Source: Bacteroidota bacterium
GTDB taxonomy: Bacteria; Bacteroidota; Bacteroidia; Bacteroidales; FEN-979
Assembly (NCBI GenBank): GCA_026391805.1
Contig: JAPLDJ010000024.1
Location: forward strand, 374,333 to 438,332
DNA: 64,000 nucleotides
Direction of reading: 5' to 3'
Positions 26,139 through 33,477 of the stretch are shown here, in pieces. The notes under the pieces were generated by a model. It was not told the DNA's origin and did no database searches. It worked only from the letters and a program-made list of their open reading frames with translations. The first letter of the stretch is position 1; every line of letters starts with the position of its first letter. Both the position numbers and the translations under genes were made by a program.

Positions 26139-28544
26139 TTAAACAAACAAACTTCCAATCTGGAACACTGCAAACGCCAGCACCCATGCCAGCGCGGTCG
26201 TGTAGCTGATGAGAAAGAGCGCCCATTTCCAGTTTCCCGATTCCTTTTTAACGGTCGCGACCACAGCCACGCAGGGCATGTAGATCAGGATGAAGAGAAG
26301 GAATGAGATGCCGGCGAGGGGTGAAAAGATCTTCTGCCCGGCCCTAGGGCCTGATGGATATTTTTCATTCTGCAGAAGGATTGTGAGGTTCGTCTTCTTC
26401 TCTTTTTCATGATAATGGCTCGAACCGTATAGAACTCCCATCGTGCTGACAACGATCTCCTTTGCAGCAGTGCCCGTAACCAGGCTGACGCCCATTCGCC
26501 AGTCGAACCCGAGCGGGTGGATGACCGGTTCGATGGCCCGCCCGAACTGCCCGATGTATGAATTCTTTAGCTGCTCTTCACGGCTGTTACCGGAATTCCC
26601 GCGGGGAAAGTATTCCAGTGCCCAGATCAGCACGACTGCGATCAGGATGACGCCGCCCATCTTTTTCAGGTACGACTCGCCCTTTTCCCACATGTGGCGG
26701 ATGATCACGCGGAAGGTGGGCATCCGGTAAGGCGGAAGTTCCATTACAAATGGCGCTTCCTTGCTTTTAAAGAGGGTTTTCTTGAACAGGATGGAAACCA
26801 GGACTGCGAGCAGGATACCGGTGAGGTACAATCCGAAGATCACGCTGCCTGCATACCGCGGGAAGATAGCCCCGGTGATGAGAATATAGACTGGCAGCCG
26901 TGCGCTGCACGACATGAAAGGATTGATCAGCATGGTGACAAGGCGGTCGTTCCGGTCCTTCAGCGTACGTGTCACCATGATGGCCGGTACGTTGCAGCCG
27001 AAACCCATGATCAGAGGAATGAACGACTGTCCGTGAAGCCCGATCCTGTGCATCAGCTTGTCCATGATGAATGCAGCGCGGGACATGTAGCCGGTATCTT
27101 CCATCCAAGAAATGAAAAAGAAGAGAATAAGAATATTCGGCAGGAAAATTATGACGCTACCTACTCCGTTTATAATTCCATCAACAAAGAGGTCTTTCAA
27201 TGGTCCGCCGGGCATCAGCAGGCCGATCTGGTTGCCGATCCATGCGACTCCAAGATCGATCCAGTGTTTCGGGTATTCTCCAAGGACGAAGGTCGATTGG
27301 AACATGATCCAGAGGAAGGCGAGGAAGAACGGAAAGCCAAGGTATTTGTGCGTCAGCCAGTAGTCGATTTTCTCGCTGAAGGTTTTCCCGGTTCCGCCTT
27401 CCTGACCCTGGACAAAAGTTTCCTTTAAAGCGCCTGCAATGAATCCGTATTTTGCGTCGGTGATCAGTGTGTTGGAATCGTCGGCATATTCAGTTTCCAG
27501 CCGGTTGATTTCTTTATGTGCAATTTCAGTAATGTGAATGTATTCTTCCGAAGAAGGACTGATCGGAAGGATCTCCGGGTCCTTTTCAAGCAGCTTGATC
27601 GCAAAATAACGCGAAGAGAACTGGTCGGTCAGCGACCGGTCGGGCCAGATGGCCTCCTGGACCTTCTTCAGCGACCGTTCAATCTCCTGCCCGTAATTGA
27701 TATGCACGTGCCTTACCACCGGATCACGTTCTTCATAAACCTCAATGATCCGATCGAACAGTTCCGTAATGCCGCTACCTTTTGAGCTGATCGTCGGAAT
27801 AATGGGAATCCCAAGTAATTTCGAAAGTGACGGATGATCCAGCTGATTGCCTGATCCTTCCAGCTCATCAAACATGTTCAGTGCCATGACAACCCTGATA
27901 TCCATGTCGATCAGCTGCGTGGTGAGGTAGAGGTTGCGTTCGAGGTTGGAAGCATCCACCACGTTCACGACAATGTCGGGTACATTTTTTAAAAGATGTT
28001 CCCTGACAAACAGTTCTTCGGGAGAGTAGGCTGTAAGTGAATAGGTTCCCGGAAGGTCTGTAATATTGAAGGTATACCCGTTTTGTACCAGGTGGGCGCT
28101 CTTCGATTCGATGGTTACACCGCTGAAGTTTCCAACATGCTCATGCGAGCCCGATGCAAAATTGAACAGCGTTGTTTTTCCGCAGTTCGGGTTCCCCACC
28201 AGCGCAACATCGATCACGTTGCTTTTTTCTTTCAGGGAGGTTTTGAGGATGTCGTCTGAGAATGTCCCGTTAAAGGTCTCCATTCCGTCGGTCTGGCTCT
28301 GTCGCTGAAACGCTTCATCAACGGAGATGACCTCGATCAGGCGGCTTTCGCTCTGCCGGAGGGAAACATTGTATCCCATGATCTTGTATTCGACCGGGTC
28401 GAGGAGCGGGGCTGATTTTATGACAGTAACTTCCTTGCCTTTCACAAAGCCCATCTCGGTGATCCGTTTCCGGAATGCACCGCGTCCGCGGATCTTGACA
28501 ATGATCCCGGTTTCGCCCTGCTGTAGGTCCTGTAAGGTTGACAA
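26139..28544 (-). CDS. feoB: Ferrous iron transporter, FeoA-FeoB fusion
   Basis: An 801-residue inner-membrane Fe(II) importer. Residues about 1-78 are a FeoA (SH3-like) domain (LQQGETGIIVKIRGRGAFRK). A linker leads to the FeoB G-domain: GNPNCGKTT (G1), FSGVTIE (G2), DLPGTYS (G3) and NMFDE (G4). The C-terminal half has the Gate regions and multiple transmembrane helices (MEDTGYMSRAAFIMDKLM, GFGCNVPAIMVTRT, NPFMSCSARLPVY). FeoAB fusions are known in Bacteroidota. The Cys-rich partner lies downstream. An exact promoter element precedes the gene by about 22 bases. Confidence 0.96.
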   Translation of the reverse strand: MSTLQDLQQGETGIIVKIRGRGAFRKRITEMGFVKGKEVTVIKSAPLLDPVEYKIMGYNVSLRQSESRLIEVISVDEAFQRQSQTDGMETFNGTFSDDILKTSLKEKSNVIDVALVGNPNCGKTTLFNFASGSHEHVGNFSGVTIESKSAHLVQNGYTFNITDLPGTYSLTAYSPEELFVREHLLKNVPDIVVNVVDASNLERNLYLTTQLIDMDIRVVMALNMFDELEGSGNQLDHPSLSKLLGIPIIPTISSKGSGITELFDRIIEVYEERDPVVRHVHINYGQEIERSLKKVQEAIWPDRSLTDQFSSRYFAIKLLEKDPEILPISPSSEEYIHITEIAHKEINRLETEYADDSNTLITDAKYGFIAGALKETFVQGQEGGTGKTFSEKIDYWLTHKYLGFPFFLAFLWIMFQSTFVLGEYPKHWIDLGVAWIGNQIGLLMPGGPLKDLFVDGIINGVGSVIIFLPNILILFFFISWMEDTGYMSRAAFIMDKLMHRIGLHGQSFIPLIMGFGCNVPAIMVTRTLKDRNDRLVTMLINPFMSCSARLPVYILITGAIFPRYAGSVIFGLYLTGILLAVLVSILFKKTLFKSKEAPFVMELPPYRMPTFRVIIRHMWEKGESYLKKMGGVILIAVVLIWALEYFPRGNSGNSREEQLKNSYIGQFGRAIEPVIHPLGFDWRMGVSLVTGTAAKEIVVSTMGVLYGSSHYHEKEKKTNLTILLQNEKYPSGPRAGQKIFSPLAGISFLLFILIYMPCVAVVATVKKESGNWKWALFLISYTTALAWVLAFAVFQIGSLFV

Positions 28545-28565
28545 TTAATTTAGATTGAATAAATG

Positions 28566-28573
28566 CAAAGGTA
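28566..28573 (-). promoter_or_regulatory. Bacteroidota -7 promoter element for feoAB (TACCTTTG)
   Basis: Exact TAnnTTTG match followed by CA, 22 bases before the feoAB start. No Fur box was recognised around it. Confidence 0.65.
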
Positions 28574-28645
28574 CAGTTTTCAAGTAAATATTTTGGGGTT
28601 CATTGTATTACTTTTTTGATTTTGGGCGATTAAGGGATAGTATTT

Positions 28646-28688
28646 CACCACAGATTTACACGGATTTGCACAAACTTAACACAGATTA
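28646..28688 (-). repeat. AATCTGTG repeat directly before the GxxExxY gene
   Basis: Minus-oriented copy ending two bases before the ATG of the GxxExxY gene. Confidence 0.85.
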
Positions 28689-28690
28689 GA

Positions 28691-29083
28691 ATGAAAAAGA
28701 TTAATGACATTTCGTATGCTATCATTGGCTGTGCATACAAAGTGCACAGGATTCTCGGGCCGGGATTACTGGAATCGGCCTACCAGTCATGCCTGGAGGA
28801 TGAAATGATTTCGAAAGGATTATTTGTCCAGCATGAAGTGGCTGTTCCATTGGTTTACAATGGAAGGAAGCTCGAAGTAGGGTATCGTGTTGATCTTGTT
28901 GTGGAAAATTCAATAATAATAGAAATCAAATCAATTGATGCGATTGCCCCGATTCATAAAGCACAACTTTTAACTTACTTGCGTTTAACAGGAATCAAAC
29001 TCGGTTTATTAATCAACTTTAATGTGATAAATTTAAAGGAGGGGATCCACAGGTTAGTGCTTGGCGATATAACCAATCTGTGA
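28691..29083 (+). CDS. GxxExxY-family protein (PD-(D/E)XK nuclease-like)
   Basis: A 130-residue protein of the GxxExxY family, named for the motif seen here as GLLESAY (about residues 25-31). VDLVVENSIIIEIKSI (about 77-92) matches the D...E-x-K core of PD-(D/E)XK nuclease folds, which suggests but does not prove nuclease activity; the family has no settled function. The ATG comes two bases after a minus-oriented AATCTGTG repeat, and the TGA stop, with the last residues TNL, lies inside a plus-oriented copy. The gene is thus exactly bounded by the repeat family. Confidence 0.85.
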   Translation: MKKINDISYAIIGCAYKVHRILGPGLLESAYQSCLEDEMISKGLFVQHEVAVPLVYNGRKLEVGYRVDLVVENSIIIEIKSIDAIAPIHKAQLLTYLRLTGIKLGLLINFNVINLKEGIHRLVLGDITNL

Positions 29084-29116
29084 CCAATCTGTGGTCATCT
29101 GTGTAAATCTGTGGTG
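29071..29116 (+). repeat. AATCTGTG repeat containing the GxxExxY stop codon
   Basis: Plus-oriented copy; its first units encode the gene's last three residues and stop. Confidence 0.87.
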
Positions 29117-29122
29117 AAGAAG

Positions 29123-29734
29123 TTAAATGGTTGCTAAGTAATCACCAGCTTCCGGGCCGAGGTTGAAGATCAGGTCGATAATGCTAAGGTCAGGGTGAAA
29201 TCCATGGCGGTTGCTGAAAACCTGTGTATAGGGTGGTAATATGGATTGGCGGGTACTGCTCCTGGCAAGCGGGAAAGATCTGAGGTCTGTCAGCTCTTCC
29301 GGCTTCTTTTCGAAACGATCAGTCATTTCAACCAACTTGTCAATCCTGAGGATTTCAAAGATGATCTCCAGCAGCCGGTTATTCAGGTCAAGCAGGAAAT
29401 CAAACCTCCGGGTAAAAGTCTCCTCAAAGGCATCCTGATAATAGAGAAAGAAAGGGGAGTTGCTGTAAGCAGTCCCGACCGACCTCCAGTGCAACCGCTG
29501 CCAGGGAGAATTGTTATCTATCCGGATATCCTTTGTAAGTGTATGATGACCGGTGATTTTATTCACCGGGATGCTGAGCTTTTGTTTTCCGTTCGGTCCG
29601 AGGATATGACAATGATTCCGGATGGTCTGTTTCGGATAGGTCTCGAACTGTTCAATCACCAGCCGGCCGGCATGAATGCATTCGGCGATATAGGATACCT
29701 GGGGAAGGTATGCGGTAGGAAGAAGGATGTCCAT
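29123..29734 (-). CDS. WbqC-family protein
   Basis: A 203-residue member of the WbqC-like family, found near surface polysaccharide or lipid genes and of unproved biochemistry. Recognisable parts are LLPTAYLPQVSYIAECIHAG at the N-terminus, ETYPKQTIRNHCHILGPNGK, LSIPVNK, and WQRLHWRSVGTAYSNSPFF with YYQDAFEE. The length fits. Its promoter element lies so close to the ATG that the message may be nearly leaderless. The neighbours (a repeat-bounded nuclease-like gene and a thioredoxin) say nothing about function. Confidence 0.85.
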   Translation of the reverse strand: MDILLPTAYLPQVSYIAECIHAGRLVIEQFETYPKQTIRNHCHILGPNGKQKLSIPVNKITGHHTLTKDIRIDNNSPWQRLHWRSVGTAYSNSPFFLYYQDAFEETFTRRFDFLLDLNNRLLEIIFEILRIDKLVEMTDRFEKKPEELTDLRSFPLARSSTRQSILPPYTQVFSNRHGFHPDLSIIDLIFNLGPEAGDYLATI

Positions 29735-29741
29735 TGCACCG

Positions 29742-29749
29742 CAAATTTA
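29742..29749 (-). promoter_or_regulatory. Bacteroidota -7 promoter element (TAAATTTG)
   Basis: Exact TAnnTTTG match eight bases before the WbqC start, predicting a near-leaderless transcript. Confidence 0.6.
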
Positions 29750-29757
29750 AATAAAAA

Positions 29758-29795
29758 CCGCTGTTCCCGGGAGAGTTTCAGCCCGGAAACAGCGG
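29758..29795 (-). terminator. Rho-independent terminator after the thioredoxin gene
   Basis: A 14-bp stem with one mismatch (CCGCTGTTCCCGGG with CCCGGAAACAGCGG) is followed on the minus strand by TTTTTATTT. It shares CTCCCGGGAAC with the hairpin region at 38130-38172, as if one terminator had been copied. Confidence 0.8.
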
Positions 29796-29816
29796 CAGAC
29801 CCGGATTTACGGGTAA

Positions 29817-30179
29817 TTAATTTTTCACGAGAAGGACATCGGCAATGGCATTCTTCAGTGCATCCTTTGGGAGTGCACCAACGGCCATCTGGGGCTGTCC
29901 TTCCACTGGAATAAACAGGATGGAAGGAATGCTGCGGATGCCGAAGGCTGCAGCCAGTTCCTGTTCCGCTTCAGTATCAATCTTATAGATGTTGAGCTTC
30001 CCGGCATATTCTGCTGACAGTTCTTCGAGGATGGGAGCCACCATCTTGCAGGGGCCGCACCAGTCGGCATAAAAATCAATAATGGCAGGAAGGTTTCCTT
30101 CGAATTTCCACTCCTGGTTTGCTTCATAGTTATAAACTTTCTCGATGAAAGTTTGTTTGGTTAAATGTTCTGGAGACAT
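29817..30179 (-). CDS. Thioredoxin, cytoplasmic
   Basis: A 120-residue thioredoxin with active site WCGPC in IIDFYADWCGPCKMVAPILE (Cys near residues 42 and 45) and the cis-Pro loop IRSIPSILF. There is no signal peptide, so it should be a cytoplasmic dithiol reductant. An N-terminal extension of about 25 residues precedes the thioredoxin fold. The upstream gene is a lipoprotein paralogue with the same layout, pointing to a tandem duplication followed by relocation of one product. Confidence 0.92.
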   Translation of the reverse strand: MSPEHLTKQTFIEKVYNYEANQEWKFEGNLPAIIDFYADWCGPCKMVAPILEELSAEYAGKLNIYKIDTEAEQELAAAFGIRSIPSILFIPVEGQPQMAVGALPKDALKNAIADVLLVKN

Positions 30180-30224
30180 AATTTTGAATTTACGGTTTTA
30201 CGATTTACTGTTTATGATTTTTTT

Positions 30225-30265
30225 CACCACAGATTTACACGGATTTTCACAGATTAATCACAGAA
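30225..30265 (-). repeat. AATCTGTG repeat between the two thioredoxin genes
   Basis: Begins 15 bases after the stop of the upstream lipoprotein gene, in sense orientation. A degenerate AAATCGT heptamer run (30186-30219) follows. Confidence 0.82.
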
Positions 30266-30280
30266 TTCAATTATCCAGGA

Positions 30281-30751
30281 TCATTGTATCTTCAGAAAAT
30301 CATTGATAATCTTTTGAAATTCTGTTTTTGGCAATGCGCCAACGCTCATTTGCGGTTTGCCTTTTTTCGGCACGAACATGACTGCAGGGATTGAACGGAT
30401 CTGGAACATCTGTGCAAGTTCCTGTTCCGAGTCGGTATTTACTTTGTAAATCCTGATCTTTCCATTGTATTCCTTTGCAAATTCTTCCATGATCGGGGCC
30501 ACCATCCTGCAGGGTCTGCACCAGTCGGCATAAAAATCAATGATACAGGGAACATCTCCTTTGTATGTGAACTCGTTCGGGTTTTTCTTGTAATCCCACA
30601 CCAGTTTGTTGAACATCGCGGTTGTCATCTGGGTGACGGCGCCGTCCTTTACATCCGCAGCTTTGCTGTCGGGACCGTTTCCGCCATTCATATTACATGC
30701 ATTCAGGAAGAAAGAGAAGAATAGTAATCCGGTCAGTGCTATTTTTTTCAT
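30281..30751 (-). CDS. Thioredoxin-family lipoprotein
   Basis: A 156-residue exported thioredoxin. The signal peptide ends in the lipobox FLNAC (Cys near residue 19). The active site is WCRPC in DFYADWCRPCRMVAPIMEEF, with cis-Pro at RSIPAVMFVP. The Gly-to-Arg change in the CxxC loop relative to the cytoplasmic paralogue should shift its redox potential; whether it acts as reductase or oxidase outside is unknown. Both paralogues share the insert between the first helix and the active site. It is divergent from the zinc-ribbon gene, and both have exact promoter elements in the 108-base gap. Confidence 0.9.
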   Translation of the reverse strand: MKKIALTGLLFFSFFLNACNMNGGNGPDSKAADVKDGAVTQMTTAMFNKLVWDYKKNPNEFTYKGDVPCIIDFYADWCRPCRMVAPIMEEFAKEYNGKIRIYKVNTDSEQELAQMFQIRSIPAVMFVPKKGKPQMSVGALPKTEFQKIINDFLKIQ

Positions 30752-30796
30752 CGTTGAATTTTGTTTTGAAAGAATGGTTATTCAAAAATTTCGCTG

Positions 30797-30804
30797 CAAA
30801 GATA
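30797..30804 (-). promoter_or_regulatory. Bacteroidota -7 promoter element (TATCTTTG) for the thioredoxin lipoprotein
   Basis: Exact match with the preferred GCA extension, about 45 bases before the start. Confidence 0.65.
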
Positions 30805-30847
30805 AAAATAATTTTAAAACAAATCGCATAAATATCACTAATTATTT

Positions 30848-30855
30848 TATCTTTG
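30848..30855 (+). promoter_or_regulatory. Bacteroidota -7 promoter element (TATCTTTG) for the zinc-ribbon gene
   Basis: Exact match four bases before the GTG start, predicting a leaderless message. It faces the promoter at 30797-30804. Confidence 0.65.
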
Positions 30856-30859
30856 CAGT

Positions 30860-31303
30860 GTGAAATCCATTCCAAAAGTGATCGAAAAGAAGTCAGGGAC
30901 TGCGATAGCCTTTGATTTCACTCATCTTGATATCGCGAAATACCAGAACGACGAATCGTGCCTGGAATTCATTGCTTCGCAAAAATGGAGCGATGGTTTT
31001 ACCTGCCGGAAGTGCGGGCATACAAACTTTTGTAAAGGAAAATCATCGTATTCACGCAGGTGCACACGCTGCAAGCATGAAGAGTCAGCAACGGCAAACA
31101 CCATTTTTCACCGCTGTCACATTCCCATCAGCGAAGCCTTCCGGATGGTTTATACGGTATGCCATGACCCGGGGATCTCTTCCTATGAATTGTCCCGGCA
31201 ACTGGAACGCCGCCAGATGACCTGCTGGAAATTAAAGAACAAACTGATGGAGTGCCTCGAGAACAGAGGCAGAATAGATATTCTCTACACACAAGAGAAA
31301 TAG
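30860..31303 (+). CDS. Solo IS1595-type transposase zinc-ribbon/HTH protein lacking the DDE domain
   Basis: A 147-residue protein matching only the N-terminal part of IS1595-family transposases: a zinc ribbon with FTCRKCGHTNF and RRCTRCKHEE (four Cys), then NTIFHRCHIPISEAFRMVY and a helix-turn-helix-like region (ISSYELSRQLERRQMTCWKL). Full transposases continue for about 150 more residues with the catalytic DDE domain; here a stop follows and the C10 peptidase gene begins within six bases. With an intact frame and a clean promoter it could be a domesticated DNA-binding regulator, or merely a remnant. GTG start; no ATG fits. Confidence 0.75.
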   Translation: MKSIPKVIEKKSGTAIAFDFTHLDIAKYQNDESCLEFIASQKWSDGFTCRKCGHTNFCKGKSSYSRRCTRCKHEESATANTIFHRCHIPISEAFRMVYTVCHDPGISSYELSRQLERRQMTCWKLKNKLMECLENRGRIDILYTQEK

Positions 31304-31308
31304 AAATA

Positions 31309-33441
31309 TTAATTGATCACGACCTTCTTTGTGATCACCCCTTCATCTCCTGTAATCCGCAGGATATAAATCCCCGAAGAAAAGCCTGAAACATCCAGGA
31401 TTGCGCTGGTCGTTCCTTTTTCAGCAATGAAGTTTACCGAAAGCTGAACTTTCCCGTCGACACCCAGAAGTTCGATCTTCAGGTCTTTCTTCGTTGGCAC
31501 TGATAGCCTCACTGATAACTGGTCTGAAGCAGGGTTCGGGAAAACCAATGCATCAGCAAGGCTTTCCTGATTTTGCGTTCCTACCGGCAGGGTTGACCAG
31601 GTGGCGCTCCATCCTTCGTCGGTGGCGTCGTTATTTGATACAAAAATGACAAACATTTTTCCGCTGGTGGCAACCACGCCTCCCGGAAGGTTGGCCGGTG
31701 TATAATCGCCGGAATATTCTGCAAGGAGCTGCTGTGTTGAGCGATCGTAAACCCGCACATAGTCGTTCGTGGATTCTGTTTTGAATGATGTAAAGAACAG
31801 TTGAACGGCGCCACCAGTGGACGGATCAATTTCCCAGCGACAAACGGTGCTGTTCCTGTAATTGAAATGTCCGCTGCCGTCACCCAATGTCCCAACAGGA
31901 TCAGTGAATGTGACAGTGTTTCCTGTGCACCAGTCGTAGGACTTGCTGGCATAAGAAACATACCATCCCGGTTTTCTCGTGGTTCCGTTGGTTGAAAAGG
32001 TGACCAGCACAACACCGCTGTTCACTGTGAGGGAAGAGGGAATATTATCGCCTGAGAAGGAGGCAACAAGCGGATCGCTCGTCGTGGAACCCTGGTAAAC
32101 ATTCACTACATCGTTCCCGGATTCCGTGCTGAAGCGGTTGAATGTGAGCGTAACGGCAATCACGGAATCGGAAACACTTTGCGGATTGATGAGCCAGCTG
32201 CAGTTGTCGTTGTTCTGGTATGATTCCAGAGGTCCGCTGCCATCCTCAAAGGTCCCGGTGAGTGCAGTCAGTACATGCTGTCCGGTACAATAGGAGGGAT
32301 ATGTATTGGAAGTGGTGTCGGGGTAAAGTTCAACCATTGCACGCTGGCCGTTGGTGAAATTATCACCGCCCGGGTTGAGGTTGTTCAGGTAGTAGTAACC
32401 GTTGAAGGATCCGCTCCAGCCCCAGTTGAAATGGAAATAGTCGGTACCCTGGTATCCGTCCACATTGAAGGCATGGCCGCCGGTTCCGTAACCGTCGTAA
32501 TACATGACACGCCGGTGATCAAGGTTATCGCGAAGGATAGCGGTATACTGGTCTGTAGGAGTGTAATCGCGTGCAACCAGGTGGGCGTTGGGTGAATACC
32601 TGAAAGTACTGATCATGGCAGTCAACGCATCCTCGCTGTAGGCTCCTGACCCGCCCGGAGAGTACATCATGTCGACGGCAACGCCGGCATGCCAGATGAG
32701 TGTTGCAACAGCGGTATCCCTGAATCCGACGGCATTGACCATCTGATCCCACTGATAGGTGGTATTGCCAAAATCGGCACACTGCTGGGGGTATCCGTTC
32801 GGGGTATAGCAATGTGATCCGGAGCCGTTGACGGGCCAGCGGTAATAATACATGACCTGCGACATGGCCGTAGCCACACACCCTGCCCATGGATGGCCAC
32901 CGGGGCCCTGTGGATCATCAGGATACATCATATTGTAAAAAGTGCCCTGGTCCCAGGTAGAAATGAGCAGGGGCGGTACATCCGTCAACGGACTGTAATC
33001 AAGGTTTTGCGGATCAGTTGTCAGCAACCGTTGCCAGGAAGACTGACAATCATACGTTGGCTTGTTCGGATACTGAATCGTACGATCGATCTGTTTTGCA
33101 TATCCTTCCATCCAGTTGATGAACTGAGGAGGCTGGTTGTCGTCCGAGTAGCCTCCTTCAAAAGAATAGGTAAGGACAGGCGGCACGTCATCAATGGCGG
33201 AAACGATGACATATCCGCCCTTTGAGAAATTAAAAATATAATAAACCGGATTCCCGTTGTATCGTTTTGTAATTGATTCCTTTACCTGCAGATCACTGAA
33301 AGGGACCTGCTGATGCTGGTTTATTCTTTCAAAAAAGAAATTTGATCCCACGATCCGGGCTTTATTGAGATCAACTTTTCCTCCGAGCACGAAGGACGAA
33401 ATGAGGATGAAACTGCAAAGGATAGAGAAGAATTTTTTCAT
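31309..33441 (-). CDS. C10-family cysteine peptidase with CUB domains and T9SS sorting domain (copy 1)
   Basis: A 710-residue secreted streptopain/interpain-type protease. Order: signal peptide (1-20), inhibitory pro-domain (about 22-110, with GYVIVSAIDDVPPVLTYSFE), C10 catalytic domain (about 125-375) with Cys188 in WAGCVATAMSQVMYYYRW and His323 in GGHAFNVDGYQG, two CUB-like domains (about 385-500 and 505-620, each with NCSWLI or CRWEI cores), and a T9SS type A domain (VFPNPASDQLSVRL to KKVVIN). It should be a zymogen exported through T9SS. Two paralogues lie upstream. Confidence 0.92.
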   Translation of the reverse strand: MKKFFSILCSFILISSFVLGGKVDLNKARIVGSNFFFERINQHQQVPFSDLQVKESITKRYNGNPVYYIFNFSKGGYVIVSAIDDVPPVLTYSFEGGYSDDNQPPQFINWMEGYAKQIDRTIQYPNKPTYDCQSSWQRLLTTDPQNLDYSPLTDVPPLLISTWDQGTFYNMMYPDDPQGPGGHPWAGCVATAMSQVMYYYRWPVNGSGSHCYTPNGYPQQCADFGNTTYQWDQMVNAVGFRDTAVATLIWHAGVAVDMMYSPGGSGAYSEDALTAMISTFRYSPNAHLVARDYTPTDQYTAILRDNLDHRRVMYYDGYGTGGHAFNVDGYQGTDYFHFNWGWSGSFNGYYYLNNLNPGGDNFTNGQRAMVELYPDTTSNTYPSYCTGQHVLTALTGTFEDGSGPLESYQNNDNCSWLINPQSVSDSVIAVTLTFNRFSTESGNDVVNVYQGSTTSDPLVASFSGDNIPSSLTVNSGVVLVTFSTNGTTRKPGWYVSYASKSYDWCTGNTVTFTDPVGTLGDGSGHFNYRNSTVCRWEIDPSTGGAVQLFFTSFKTESTNDYVRVYDRSTQQLLAEYSGDYTPANLPGGVVATSGKMFVIFVSNNDATDEGWSATWSTLPVGTQNQESLADALVFPNPASDQLSVRLSVPTKKDLKIELLGVDGKVQLSVNFIAEKGTTSAILDVSGFSSGIYILRITGDEGVITKKVVIN

Positions 33442-33477
33442 TTACGGGAAAAGGGTTTTTAGGTAATGACTGGATTT

